Source: Hofstenia miamia
Taxonomy: Eukaryota > Xenacoelomorpha > Acoela
Length of the DNA: 64,000 nucleotides
Assembly (NCBI GenBank): GCA_004352715.1
Contig: SCFE01000102.1
Location: 741,946 to 805,945, forward strand
Reading direction: 5' to 3'
Shown: positions 23,201 through 35,345 of the stretch, in pieces
Layout of the letters: each line of letters starts with the position of its first letter
Numbering within the stretch: position 1 is the first letter of the stretch
Made by a program: the position numbers and the translations under genes
The notes under the pieces: generated by a model
The model's input: the letters and a program-made list of their open reading frames with translations, nothing else
Told to the model about the DNA's origin: nothing
Database searches by the model: none

Positions 23201-26086
23201 AGAGCTGTCTTAAGCAATAAAATCAAAATTTACTAGACAGTTCCATTTTACATAGGCATCCCAAAATGTCCAACTGATACAGTCGTGATATACTATAACT
23301 AACTTTATAGTTTTGATATACATTTATATACCTATAAACGATATTTAGACGTGAATCATTTTAAATTTTGAGGCAAAAAGAATATTTAGAAAATGGAATT
23401 TTTAGGTTAATGTAGTCAATTTTTTGAGATCAAACTTTGCATTTTTAGGTAAAAAAACTAAATCCCTAACTATTTCTTATTAATACCTGCCGTTATTATT
23501 TTAATTTATATATATATATATAGATGCCAAATATACTATTGATTTTTCAGTCTGATACCGAAACGCATCGACTCTCAAAACGTTCATACCGCCGGGTCCT
23601 AATATATATTTCAAATAGAATCTAATTTAATACTTTAGGTAAAAATTGCATTGTTTTCCCTGATATTATATTTTATTATGTACAACAAACAAAAAATGGA
23701 TTTAACCATTTCATCAACCGCCCATGCAAGTCAACCTATACAATGAATCTATTAGTATTTATAAATAATATATTGAAAAATATAACTGGGACATTCCATA
23801 TAGTCTGTCCGGTAGCATACCACATTTTTTAGTTAAAAAAATAAATTCAAATTTAGGCTTATATATAGTGTCACATATACTTCTGATATCAAAGTGTAAT
23901 TGTCTGAACCGCACATAGTAATGGTTTTTATAAGCAAAAAGTCAAAATGTTTATTACGCTAATGGACATTTACGTGGAAAGTAATTAAGTTTGACCACAA
24001 GTTGACCCTTTAGACACCATAACTTTTTGTATTGACAGGATTGCGGAAAATATGCTTATATGCTAATACAGCAGAAATAATAAACATCAAATGTAACAAT
24101 TTTACCCTTTAAGCGAAAGCAAATTAACGACAATTTAGATTCATTATACAATTCAAATCGCTTGTCCTTCTTCACCATGCCTTCAAATTCATTTCCTAGA
24201 GAAATCGTAAAACGAATCCATTCTTGCAAATTTTTCACACCCAAGCGTTGGATTGTAAACCACAACTTAAGTGATCTAAATCAATTAGATACATAAAAAC
24301 TATCAAATTAAGATTTCATATTCCCTATATCTAGAAATGCCGCCATCTTAACTCAGGTTTTTAACAAGTTAACGTCCCTCAGTCCTGACCAGAATCCTAT
24401 GAGCTTAATGCCATTTATCAATTTTAAACGATATCAATAACTACCTAAATTTGCGTGCAAACCCAATCTGCCAATGTCTGTAGTCAATTGTTGAATCTTG
24501 ATGCCTATGCTTTACCAATTCTAGATCCACTGAAAATGCTTTAGACAGTGTATCTTTATCTCGTATCCACATCATTGAACAATCAAAATTGATGAGCATC
24601 CATTTGTTCGGGTTGAAGCAAAATGAAGTCATCATGTCGAATCCTTTTGACATCCACTGGTGATGCTCTGGACAAATTAAAGCGGAGCCGGCAAATGCTG
24701 CGTCGACATGAAGCCAAATTCCAAACTAATTTTTTGAAAGATTGATTACGAAAATTTCCTTTCAATATGTTGAATAAATACAGAAAGCAACTAGGATTTT
24801 CTGAAAAATTCAAGTTAAAATATAAATTTGAAATTGTAATCGAAATTGTCCCCTAATAAATTACAAAATATAAACCTTTTTGCAAACAACACCAATTTCT
24901 TCTAAGTTATCAAAAGCACATGACGCTGTAGTTCCCAAAGTTGCACACACATAGATTGGCTTCAATCCATTTTCAATATCTTTTTCTATTGCTTTCTGCA
25001 AAGATGGGCCTCGCATGCTATCATTATTATCGGTTTCAATCATTCGTATTTTTATATTTGCTAACATGGCGGCTTTTTCTACGCTTGTATGTGCTTGATC
25101 AGAAGTATAGCAGATGAGATCCTTTTCTTCAACGTCTAAAGTCTTTAAACTTAATCTAGATTTGATATTTTGCAAAAAGCATAAACAGTAATAACATTAG
25201 GCTTACAATTAGAATAAGCACAAAATAACACATACCTGCTTAATGCCTTATAATATAATGTAATTTTTCTGTTACAGTGACCAAAAACTATTTGAGAAAT
25301 TGTAAAGTTGCATATATATGTATATGTATATAGTGAAGAGTAGCATTTTTTTGTAACCTTATGTTTACATAGGATCATGATATGACATTTTTCTTCTATA
25401 AAAAGAAAATGACACCCTTTTTTAAGTAATACAAAAAAGTTCCCCCACCAAACTCAAAACATTAAAAAAATAACATATAAATTTTCAATGTTTGTAATAC
25501 ATTGTATACAACAATTTTCACAATAAAAAATCAAATTTTAAAAATAATATTTTACTGTAAATTTCTAGTTTTAGGTGTGATTGCAGTTAATTCTCGTGCA
25601 ATTTTTATTCCACGGTCATCACATATGAGGCTTCTTTTGTAAAAATTTTGGAATCCATATTTACAAAGTGATTTCCTATTATGAATATTCCTTTCTTTTT
25701 ATCTGCAAGACCCTATATATATATATATATATATATATTAATATATATAAATCTACATATATACATATATATACTTATATATACATATATACACTTATAT
25801 ATACATATATACACTTATATATACATATATACACTTATGTATACATATATACACTTATGTATACATATATACACTTATGTATACATATATACACTTATGT
25901 ATACATATATACACTTATGTATACATATATACATATATATATATATATGCTGAATACATTTCTTTGAAGATACTTACTTTCACTGCTTAAGCTATATTTT
26001 TTTGCTGTTAAGAGTGTAACCAATGTGCATTCACTAGCTGATGACTGAATGACGCCACCACCACCATTTTCATTTTTAACTAAAAA

Positions 26087-26122
<36 letters not shown>

Positions 26123-26392
26123 CTGTATTAATTGAATATTTTTAATTTATTATGTTTTCGTTTTTGTTATTATTTTTACGACGATGTCATTTATGAAAAT
26201 ATATTCTAAAAATTTGCAACTGTAGATCTGTATTAATATATTTACTACGTATCGAACATTTGAGTTAAAATATATTTTTTGGATATTTACAAATTTGAGA
26301 TAGAACGCTTTATGCTAGAAGTCATATTTTAACTAGAATTACAGCGGAAAAGTTGTGTAAGTCTTAGTTTGTCAAATAGCATATATATATAA

Positions 26393-26460
<68 letters not shown>

Positions 26461-27836
26461 AATATATATACATACATTAAAAAATACGTTTCGGCTTCAA
26501 TGTTATTAACATCACTCACTTGCAATGGTCTTCAAATGTTAATATTTCAAATAAAATAATCTCTGAAATAGTAAGTAACTATATAATTACATATTTTTCA
26601 AAAAGTTTACATTTTGCAGGGTTGAATTTAGGGTGTTATAAACTGCAATATGTTCTTCAAATGTATTGCACAATAGAATTTGGAAATTATTATAATTTGT
26701 AAGCATGCATATAATAATATTTGCATTATTTTGCTTCTGTACGTTTAAGAATAGCTTATTTTATGCTATTATTTTGATTTCATGTTATGAAATGTTGACT
26801 TCTACAAATTTCTCTACAAATTCCTAGAAATTTAAAAATTCAATTTTCAAAAAGTAAATATATAGGAATGGAACACTTTACGTTTTGTCATATTTCATTT
26901 TTGGAAAATATTTGAGAATCTAGATTGAAGTTTTATTATTAAAATATTACAATAGATGGCGTTACAATATATTAAATCATAGGACCTACATTTCCTAATT
27001 AGCAATTAAGAAATTTTTATGTTTTTAAAAGTCATTCCAAAAGCTTATCAATTGTCATTATACACGGTGTCCCGAAGACCAGTACAAACCCAAATCATTA
27101 ACTTCTTTGAATTGCGTGGTATGTATCTTGCGAGATACATAGACCTATATCTGTTAAAACTACCCGGTGGACGCCGTACAAACTGGGCCTTCTTTTCGGA
27201 CAAGTCTATAACACTGTCATCGGAAAAACACACTCTACCCCAATCTTCTGCGCTATCTTGTGCATGTGCGCGACACCATGTCAATCTTGCAATTCTTCGA
27301 TTTCTGGATAATATGGGTTTCCAAACTATTCTTCCAAACAGCTCTTTGTAGATACCGCTGTACAGTTTTAGCCGATACTCTATGACCATCGGTCCAGTCA
27401 GCTTTCAATTGCATGGCGGTCAAATGGGTGCAAATTCGGGATAATCGGACCAGTCCTCTAATGGACCTTCCACTGACTTTGAGTGGTCTCCCCGTCTTCC
27501 GCTTTGTTGTTAGCCTTCCTTCTTTTTTTGTCAGTGGCAATAATGTAACCTACTATGCTCTTTGATATGCCAGGGAGTTTCGAAATTTCCCGATAAAAAA
27601 TCTTATTTCGATAGTGCTGAATGACAAGCTTTCGTTCAAAACTTGGTATCTCTTTAGCCATGCCTTCCGGAGACAGTTATTGAAATGCAGAAATATACTA
27701 CACGTAAATGAGATGATGGTTAAACTCTATATGTGGTTCAGTTGCCTACTGAAATATTTTCATTGAGTACCTGTTATACCGGTCAAATTGTGTTGCGTTG
27801 CGTTTAGACAACCCGTATTAACTATTATGGCCGCGA

Positions 27837-27874
<38 letters not shown>

Positions 27875-29074
27875 TATACGCACAAATCATTAATCTAATA
27901 GAAATACAGCAAAATGTCACTAAACAATTATTGTAGTTCTTAAAATATTGTTTGAAAATTTCTTAATTTTAGTACGAATTGTTAACTTGTAGTACAATAT
28001 CTCCTTAGCAACTATTTTTAATGTTATTACCGCTGCCGTTACCTTCATCCGCTTTGTGAAAGAAAAATTCACTGGGTAGCCCAATCATCTTTCCAACCCA
28101 ATCAACCATCATCATTTCTAGCTCTGTGCAAGTAGGTGATGATTCCCATGTAAAACTAATGCACCCAAGACCTGTGCTTAAGAAATCAGCAAGCACACTA
28201 GGCCAGGAATGACCTAAATGACTTAAAATCGCGTTATACTTGAAATTGCTACATTAATCCACGTCAAATTTTTATAAACAATCACATATATTAAAAATTG
28301 ATACCAATGAAAAAAATGAAAGAAGCTCAAGACAAAAAAATCACACATAGGTGCTCTGGATGCTGTGGATTCTTTTATAGAAAGACAAAATAATCACTTT
28401 TTTTCAAAAATTTAGCTTTGCGATTCCTCAATTTCGTTCAATTTTCTTATGTATGAATATACCGTTTATAACAAAAATTTTCTTTGCATGTATCTACAGT
28501 TTTTAACCCTTAGACGTCTATATATTCATGAATCTTTTTGCATCAAGTGCATGTAAATATTTTAAACTTTTGTATTTAGCGCCAGAATATGTCATATATT
28601 CATATAAGGGTTTGAAATTTTTGCAATAATTTTGCAATAAAAATTTGAAAATAGATATTATATTATAAAATTATTTTTAAAAATAAATTTATAGTATATT
28701 TGTAATTGGCTTCACCTTCATTCACTTCTAATTGAAAAGTAAGACTTTGCAAATGCGACCTTAAAATGATAAATAATAAAAAGCATTAATGGTATTACAG
28801 TAAATTAAGGTAATCAAGATCACTAACCAGTAGGAAAATATGCAAAGAAATGTGGATGTTGCCAATGAGTTAAGCCGTCCATCACAACATCTTCTATGTC
28901 TTTGAATATATCATCCCATTCATGTGGATCATCGTTGGGCACACTAGGAACTCTTGATCGCATGAACCCCGGTTCTAAGGAAGAAGTCACATTTCTTTCA
29001 TCTAGATTTTCGAAATAATCTGCTATGTAATTGATCATTCGATGACCAACATTGCGAAACTCTTCCACATCCAT
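20083..29074 (-). CDS. aromatic-L-amino-acid decarboxylase-like, copy 1 (seven exons, 471 aa)
   Basis: Exons (minus strand): 29074-28828, 28213-28043, 26079-25978, 25135-24876, 24725-24445, 24275-24106, 20267-20083 (TGA). All introns are GT-AG and the joined frame is open for 471 codons, the normal size for the family. These PLP enzymes turn aromatic amino acids into amines in the cytosol. Visible landmarks: FAYFPTG (about 77-83), CTELE, the glycine-rich loop [13 protein letters not shown] with the PLP-stacking His189, TLGTT, HVDAAF with Asp268, and the Schiff-base lysine in FNPNKW (Lys301). Two key positions differ from working decarboxylases. The catalytic-loop motif reads VDLELVKH where human DDC and copies 2 and 3 have DP-x-YLKH, so the catalytic Tyr is Leu330. 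The substrate-size position, Gly in DDC and Ser in histidine decarboxylase, is Ala350 ([10 protein letters not shown]). I infer altered chemistry, for example aldehyde-forming, or loss of activity. Intron 6 (3.8 kb) is rich in repeats. Confidence 0.9.
22055..22815. repeat. GC-rich interspersed block, unidentified
   Basis: About 760 bp with much higher GC content than everything around it. It contains gcgcgtcggtcggcggatgc, cccacattagacgttaaacc and tcaaggtccggaccaggatc. Short plus-strand frames (21946-22188, 22594-22818) are not protein-like. It probably derives from a retroelement or SINE that arrived with a different base composition. The family is not known to me. Confidence 0.5.
22816..23601. 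mobile_element. 786-bp hAT-like inverted-repeat element
   Basis: The left end TAGGGCCCGGCGAATACCG and the reverse complement of the right end, TAGGACCCGGCGGTATGAAC, share most of the first 14 bases. The interior begins with two imperfect ataccg repeats (cgataccgtggtattt, cgataccgctgtatc). The flanking 8-mers (ccacatat, atatatat) match only partly, so the superfamily call is tentative. Non-coding. Confidence 0.5.
24106..24275 (-). CDS. AADC copy 1 exon 6
   Basis: 170 nt from the acceptor GATTTAG to donor G|GTAAAA. Encodes [19 protein letters not shown] through LICFRLKG, the start of the small C-terminal domain. Confidence 0.92.
24445..24725 (-). CDS. AADC copy 1 exon 5 (PLP lysine, altered catalytic loop)
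   Basis: 281 nt, as in the other copies. Encodes [38 protein letters not shown] (PLP lysine) and [20 protein letters not shown]. Donor TTTAG|GTAGTT. The loop substitutions Pro to Leu, Tyr to Leu and Leu to Val are adjacent, which argues against a lone sequencing error. Confidence 0.93.
24876..25135 (-). CDS. AADC copy 1 exon 4
   Basis: 260 nt, as in the other two copies. Encodes [19 protein letters not shown] and [15 protein letters not shown], ending EEIGVVCKK at AAAAG|GTTTA. His189 of DQAH is the residue that stacks on the PLP ring and is the usual sign of a decarboxylase in animals. Confidence 0.93.
25713..25950. repeat. TA tract followed by a 20-bp minisatellite
   Basis: Within intron 3 of AADC copy 1. 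After a (TA)n tract come eight tandem 20-bp units, cttat(a/g)tatacatatataca, spaced exactly 20 bp (25773 to about 25930). The first three carry A and the last five carry G at the variable base. Confidence 0.85.
25978..26079 (-). CDS. AADC copy 1 exon 3
   Basis: 102 nt, acceptor TTTTTTAG, donor AAA|GTAAGT. Encodes [20 protein letters not shown] (PLP-phosphate loop) and [13 protein letters not shown] (TA)n tract begins about ten bases upstream of the acceptor (26088-26120), so the branch-point region of this intron is almost pure TA. Confidence 0.88.
26383..26475. repeat. (TA)n tract
   Basis: About 70 bp of nearly pure TA in intron 2 of AADC copy 1, after a small tataagcatata interruption and before an A-rich run. 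Confidence 0.9.
27060..27839 (-). pseudogene. Tc1-like transposon, 5' part with broken transposase
   Basis: Located in intron 2 of AADC copy 1. The 5' inverted-repeat end CAGTCGCGGCCATAATAG lies at 27839 next to TA. The transposase start ([17 protein letters not shown], 27661) leads into a helix-turn-helix region and is then broken by frameshifts into pieces (27661-27458, 27540-27253, 27389-27048). The pieces include [20 protein letters not shown], a linker [16 protein letters not shown] and the first catalytic Asp (VCFSDDS). Similarity stops soon after LMIWV; the second and third catalytic motifs are missing. Confidence 0.8.
27840..27872. repeat. (TA)n tract
   Basis: It directly abuts the end of the Tc1-like element, which needs TA as its target. 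Confidence 0.9.
28043..28213 (-). CDS. AADC copy 1 exon 2
   Basis: 171 nt after the acceptor TTTAG. Encodes [28 protein letters not shown] and [14 protein letters not shown]. The donor is AAG|GTAACG; the frame closes soon beyond it. Confidence 0.9.
28507..28610. mobile_element. possible 104-bp piggyBac-type MITE
   Basis: It begins CCCTTAGACGTC after a TTAA (28503-28506) and ends ...ATATAAGGG, in intron 1 of AADC copy 1. The right flank is TTTG, not TTAA, and the arms match only over the first bases, so this is a weak call. Confidence 0.3.
28828..29074 (-). CDS. AADC copy 1 exon 1
   Basis: 247 nt from ATG (29074) to the donor G|GTTAGT. Encodes [13 protein letters not shown] through [13 protein letters not shown]. 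This is the dimer-forming N-terminal segment plus the start of the active-site FPT motif. Same length as exon 1 of copy 2. Confidence 0.92.
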
Positions 29075-30635
29075 GTTATGGATGAGAAAGAATTACTAAT
29101 ATTTGTTAATCTCTACAATTGAATGTTTATTTTATAAAAATGATAAGGAGATTTGTCAATTTGCAAATGAGCTCATTAGGTTAAAGTTGTAATTTCACAG
29201 AATGCAAATAATTATATAGAATATTCAATACCAGTTCACTTTTTCTATAATGGGTCGGAAATATGTACTTTGCAAATCACACACAATAAGCAAACACAAG
29301 ATGCATAAACTTGTATGCTTCATCTTCTAAACAGGTTGTAACAGTTGTTTTTCATATTGGTAGTTTGTAACAAAAAAATCAATAATTTTTAATTTTTTAA
29401 TTTTTCCATATTTTGGAATCCATTGTTATCTTAAAGATGTTCTCTATATGTATGAACTGTTGCAAGCAAAAAGTGTGAACTTTTTAGAATAATTTGTGAG
29501 CAATAATTCGAGGAACTACTCCTTACAAAATTACAAACAACATTGATTAACTACAGAGAAATAGTGTAAAAAAATCTATGAAAAATAGATAATTGTTCAA
29601 CCAACAGATTAAATCTGTAATATAAAAACTTAGCATGAATATAAAATGTCGCAAATGATTTACGCAATATGAATATCGTCTAATATTTTCAAGTTGTTTT
29701 ACTGATGTTTGTTATAAAACTTCCAAAGTTATCATTGTTTTTTTACAATAGACTAATGTTGAGATAGAAATTTTTTAATGCGGCATCCGCCCTTGAAAAA
29801 TTATTTGCAACGCGTAACCACTGTTTTCCTAAATATTTTACAGGGACCCGAGAATTGAATTTTTTTTGCGACTGAGCAATTTAGAACTTTTCAATAATAT
29901 TTCAAACTCAATTCATTTTCACTTGATATTTTTTTAGTATTTTATGGTTTCAGGAAACTATATTGAAAATACACATAATGTGGAATGGAAAGCATATGTG
30001 TAGTAGCCTGTACAAAATAATAATTATTTTCAGAAGCCTATGACCATGGTAAAACCGGATACCAACAGGTATTAATTGTATTGACACATCACTAATAGAC
30101 GAATAATGCTTTGATTATTGTAAATTTAAGATTGAATTACAAAAATATATTTAGAATTACATATGACAAATATCTAAGGCTGTCCTTAAGAAATGGGATT
30201 TTTATCATTGTTTTCTTCTTGAGAATTTTTGGTAAAATATTATTCCAATTGCTTTGCATGAATCCATGACAATAAAAAATTCATAAAATAATTTTCCAAG
30301 TCGTCATGGGGCATAATAGTATTTACCTTAACTGTTTAAAAATTTAATATCTACCACAGCATTGGGGATTTAACTACAACAAAAACGAAATATTGCTTTT
30401 CAACATCATTTAGATAATTTTGTATGCAACTGCGCATGATATTGTAGAAATTTTACCATGAATTTGTCCAATTTACACCTGCAGGTCACAGAAATCATAG
30501 TAAATATATTCTGCCAATCTCTAGGAAATTGGAGGGGAAGTTCCCTCAAGGTTCCATGGCAATGTAAATATTTGCTTTTTTTCAGGTGAAAAATTAAATT
30601 GCAAAAACAATGTAGGCAATTATCTGTTTCTTTAA
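29075..30635. other. upstream region of AADC copy 1; no gene
   Basis: AT-rich DNA before the copy 1 start codon. No TATA-initiator pair or other promoter element could be singled out. No coding segment was found. Confidence 0.4.
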
Positions 30636-31129
30636 CCCTATTTACCAGAATGGGAAATTTTTACATACTTTTATAAATCGTAAAGTATTTGGACGATATT
30701 TGAAGCAATTTCTCCCATCCAATCTAACGCTATTGGACTTTTTCAACGTAATATTTTCAAAATTTTGATTCTGCCATATTGCGTTTTTACATGAAATTAT
30801 TGGTTGTTCCACATTTCAACATTTTATGTCTGTTTTAATATAAAAAATGTAACATGAATACATTAGACAGGCTTTGTTAACTCAGAAAGCATCATAAAAT
30901 TCTGTAAATTGGATAAATTACCGTTTTTTGTTACCTATCTTTGACAATGATGCTTTCAGCAGAATTATGATTACCGCATCATTTTTCTAACTGCCCCATA
31001 TTGTAGAAAAAGGATTGTTTTAGAAAGGAACAAAGTTTCATAGCAAAATATTTATAGAAGATAAATTTTCATGTCACAGGGGGGAGAGTTGTTTTAGCAA
31101 CATACAAAATTAGACTGTGGCAAATAGGG
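30636..31129. mobile_element. 494-bp piggyBac-type non-autonomous element
   Basis: The left end CCCTATTTACCAGA follows TTAA (30632-30635). The right end, read inversely, is CCCTATTTGCCACA, followed outside by CTAA, one base from TTAA. Twelve of fourteen terminal bases match. No open frame. Confidence 0.55.
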
Positions 31130-31232
31130 CTAAACATATAAATACAAAATTGATTGTTGATTTGAATAATAATTAATGTTTAATTTTTTAGATGTACTTT
31201 AATTGCGAAAACTTTAAAAAGCAATATTTATC

Positions 31233-31263
31233 CGGTATATATAAATATATATATACATATATG

Positions 31264-31294
<31 letters not shown>

Positions 31295-31355
31295 GCAATT
31301 ATATATGTAAATACATATATATATATATATGCAACTATATATGCATGTATATATA
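31233..31355. repeat. TA-rich degenerate microsatellite
   Basis: Mixed tatata, tacata and tatgca units. The open frame through it is low-complexity. Confidence 0.85.
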
Positions 31356-33378
31356 CTGGCGTTGTATGTATATGCAATTATTTATACTAGAACTGTATAA
31401 TTTTTTGAAAAAACTATACTTTCTTAAATAATAAAATGTAATGTTAAACTAATGTACAATGTAGGTGTCTAAATATGCATACTAAAAATTATGAAAATTG
31501 AAGTTCACCTAAGGACCCCATATCCGACTGGCGCTGTATACAGTGGAATGTAGACGTCGCTGGCGCTCTATGCGCATCTAAAAAATGTTCCATATTATGC
31601 ACTGCCATTCAGAGAGGCATTAAGGGGAGGTCCCGGGATGGATCACCTCGTACCAAGATATTTGGCAAAAAAAGCTGCCCAAGCTAGTCGCAGAAAGCCA
31701 AAGTCCTATTCCATTTTTTCCGAAAAATGGCATATTTGCTCAAGAATAACATGATTTGATTCCGTTTTTCTTCCAAATCAATTAGGAATTTCCAAATTTT
31801 GCAGAACATATGTAAGAACAAATTAATTCGCTTATATTTAATTTACAATAAGCCATTGTTGTTCAACCACGTATTTTCATAGTACACAAATTGATTTCCA
31901 TAGAACAGTAAGCATCTGTATGTAAAGATTTGAAACATTATTATTAAATATTCCTATACAAAGTATAAGTCCATTAATAGTGGTTATAGCATAAGACAAG
32001 AAATTAATCTAAATTTGGAAAAACACTTCCAATTTCTACGAAGTTATCATTAAATACTTAGTTGCATTCCTCTATTTATTATTCAAAATGAAGTAATTCA
32101 TAAAAATTGGATCTAATTGTGTTGCAACTTTTTTCAAGTACATATGAAAGTAAATGCAATGAATTTTATCATTTTTCATTTTGAATTGCAAAGATCTTTT
32201 TTGATAACGTTTTGATGTCAGTCTATTGATAAGCGGCAAACCAAAATGCTAAATGTTTTCGTGGCTCAAATGGGATGTTGACACACATTTGAGACTGAGA
32301 ATATTTATCCAACAGGCTCATATTTGCAAATAGATATCCACCACTAGTACATTTTTGCAGCAGTATTAGTATATGACAATAACTTGTTAGGCCTGCTACT
32401 ACGGCCCTGAATATATAATAATTGTAAAATTCTAAATTTTGGTTTGAACAAATGTGAATCAGATGTGTTTTGTATTACAATTTCCTGAAATTATAACAAA
32501 CTTGCAGTGCAATACTGCCTAAGCCGAACCATGACAGAATTCCAGTTGTAAATGAAACTTTCTAAGTTCAGGTGCAGTTGTGAGTACATGCTTACTTAAA
32601 ACGGTTTGAGAATTTCTCATTTGTGGCTATCTATGTTCTACAAAAAATGGATTCAGTTGAGGAACTAGTGATCTAGATAGAGTGGACTTGATATTTTAAG
32701 CAAATAGTAATTCCGTGCATGTAGATACATATTAATGCAATATGGTTACTAATAAAAAATGTCCATACTATAAGTATACACCACTATCAGAAATTCCCAG
32801 ATCCACCACTGGCCCCAGTATGCATAATATTACTATTAATATTATATTATTATTATTAATATTTAAAATTTTCCAAAAGTTTTCTTAAATGTAGAGATAG
32901 TATTTATTAATTGAGTCATTTGACGAAATATGAGTTTTCCTAATTTTCCACTAAAACTTCGTGAAATGACTCAATTACATCGCCACCTACTAGAAATATT
33001 AAAAGCACATTTAAAGGCAACGACCTAGCAAAAATGATATCAGCTTAGAAATAGAAAATGTCACGATAAGCGAAAAATATTATTCAAAAATCACTTTAAT
33101 TATTAAATAAATTTGTTCAAAATTATTAGCAAATATATTTCGTCATTGTCAAAGGCATTGTCTTTAATAATAATTGCTTTCTTCTGTTTGATGTTATTTA
33201 CAATGTCACTAAATGAATACATTGATCGGAATAAACTGAAGTTTCACAAATTATTCTAGTAATTTTTTTTAAAAATATTAATATTTAAATACTTAAACCT
33301 AACCTAAGAACCTTACAATTTTTAGATAGTTTTAGACAAACAGATTAAAAATTAAAAAATTATATAGTATTTTATGAT
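31356..33378. other. no gene recognised
   Basis: Mostly AT-rich. A GC-richer patch (31505-31690, gtagacgtcgctggcgctct, ggaggtcccgggatggatca) looks like an old transposon fragment but could not be assigned. Confidence 0.35.
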
Positions 33379-33432
33379 TATATATATATATATATATGTA
33401 TGTATATATATATATATGTATATATATATATG
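33379..33432. repeat. (TA)n tract with TGTA interruptions
   Basis: Simple repeat of about 54 bp. Confidence 0.9.
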
Positions 33433-35089
33433 TCTTGTGCAAACTAAGGAAGTTGTGAGTAAAATGGAATTAGACTTTCATAGGAACCATGATGACGGTA
33501 GCATACTGTATAAGTAATCCTAACACTTTGCGTGCTATAAAAAATAAATATATACATATAATATTTCTGCTTTCAAATCTCGCTCTTATTTCAAGATTCT
33601 AAAGAAAGCTTAAGATTTCGTCATCACGATCGTTCCCTGACTGAGTGTTTTTGGTCAAGTAACTCATTCCAAAGTCAACTAATCAATTTTCTGCAGTGAT
33701 ACGCATTTCAATTTCGATGAGGGAATTTAATTATATACAGTACGTGGTATCTGGAAGTACATCTTGATTACTTCATGAGATCTTGTGGCGGACTTGTGTT
33801 TGTGTCTTGTTTACCCAAAACAACATGCATCCTAACATTTAGAATTTTTTCCTTAATGGAAGAAATTTGTTTATTACATTGTTTTGAAATTTCAAATGTA
33901 TTAACAATTTAGTAAGCGCATTATTCTTATTTATACCATGTAAATAAAGGAAATAAAATTCAATGAATTATTAATATTAATTTGTGTTATGAAATATTCT
34001 TTAGAAATGTGTGTTCTATTGTATGTCATTTCTAATACCAATAGTAATTCGCTAAAAACCCGAAACCGAGCTCATTTTTTAGAAAACGCGAGCACTAACC
34101 TTGATTAATCGTTTTTTAATTGTACTTGATAAATTGCTCGTACAATTTTTTGTACAGATCATAATTTTCCTAAAAAAGACTAGCGTATAACAAATATTTT
34201 TTTATTTTTTAATTTTTTAATCCTTTATTATAAATCTTCGAAATTCTGTTCTATATTTTGCTCAAATTTTTTGCTTAATACAAAATTGAATATTGATTTG
34301 ATATATCATAGACATATTTTGCTTACCAAATATTATAAAATAAGAAAATATTAAATCGAATTTGTTCTGGACCCGTCCAGTGTTTTGTTCTTTGGTCCCA
34401 GACTCGCAGCACTCTAATTGAACAGCTACTCTATGTTATATAAAAAATACTTAGTGTGTGATGTATGTATTTTACTGTTGTTTTGTTTTGATTGTTGTGA
34501 GAAAAAGCCGCACAGAGGTAAGCTTATCATATGGGATCATCGGCAACACATTGATCCCTGAAATTTCGTAAGAGAAGAGGCAAACAGCAAGTGAATTAAC
34601 TCTATAATGATTCTAGCAAAGTCGCATTTGAACTTCGTTTCAAAATTTTTTTCCCATTATAGAGATTGCTCTGTTAAAGACTTTCGTTTTCTTAACCGCA
34701 AGATACACGCTGCGTTGTCCGTTAAAGACATTAAATTCTAGCAGCCAATTCCTTGTCAAAATATAGGAACAACTTGTCAGTAGACTTTATCAGTGAAATA
34801 CAGCAAGTCAAGCTAGGGGTTTTATTAAAGCTTGAGGATCTTGATTATATTGCTGATTTCCTAAAGCTTTTAATCGATGTAGAACTGCTAGTTATTTTCC
34901 TGAAACTGTGCCTGCCTGTCTGTTGTTCTTGACTATTCCCCGTCTCGGTAACATCTGCTAAATGACCTTTTAGTATACTACGATTGATCAAGAACTACTT
35001 GATGGCTTTAATCGTCCAGGAAAGATTGAATAATCCATTTTTATTGAAAAATATTGTCCAAACCCAAAACCTGATATTTGTAGTTGGAA
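33433..35089. other. no gene recognised
   Basis: No supported exon. The minus open frame 35173-34988 has no family features. Confidence 0.35.
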
Positions 35090-35345
35090 TGCCTTACAGG
35101 AGCATACCCAGGATTTTGACGAGGGACATCCCAAAAGTGATAAAGTGAGTGATGAAATTTTGAAAATATTCAAAAAATAAACATTGCAAAATGCATTTCA
35201 CCACTTAGTTTTTAAAGTTTTTAAAGTTTTACAGAAAGTTTTTTATTTAGCTAGTGAAAATCAATGTCGAGAACCTGACGGGGGACATTCCATCGTGTAC
35301 TCTCCTGGCGTACGCATTGACGCTTTACTCATAAAACATAAGCAA
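35090..35345 (+). repeat. dispersed repeat, related to 60700-60920
   Basis: Shares the order aaaatatt...aaatgcattt(c)-c-c-acttagttt...aaagttt followed by (c)gagaacctgacgggggacatt with a diverged copy near 60750-60910. Family unknown. Confidence 0.4.

Larger units (their letters stand above)
20268..24105 (-). other. intron 6 of AADC copy 1, repeat-rich
   Basis: It holds a pair of diverged direct repeats (about 20683-20875 and 23605-23795; shared tttaggtaaaaattg and tgtacaacaaac), a GC-rich block (22055-22815) and a 786-bp inverted-repeat element (22816-23601). No exon of another gene was recognised. Confidence 0.6.

Noticed and set aside
25773-25935. Regular 20-bp repeats as a CRISPR-like array
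   Set aside because: The units are contiguous with no spacers, and the genome is eukaryotic.
25668-25967. Tyr/Ile/Thr/His-rich open frames over the 25.7-25.95 kb array
   Set aside because: They are translations of a TA-rich minisatellite.
27055-27090. acacggtgtcccgaagacc as the 3' terminal repeat of the Tc1-like element
   Set aside because: It does not match the CAGTCGCGGCC end at 27839; it may belong to a different element into which the fragment was joined.
20083-29074. Calling the decarboxylases histidine decarboxylase
   Set aside because: The diagnostic Ser (human position 354) is Gly in copies 2 and 3 and Ala in copy 1; none is Ser.
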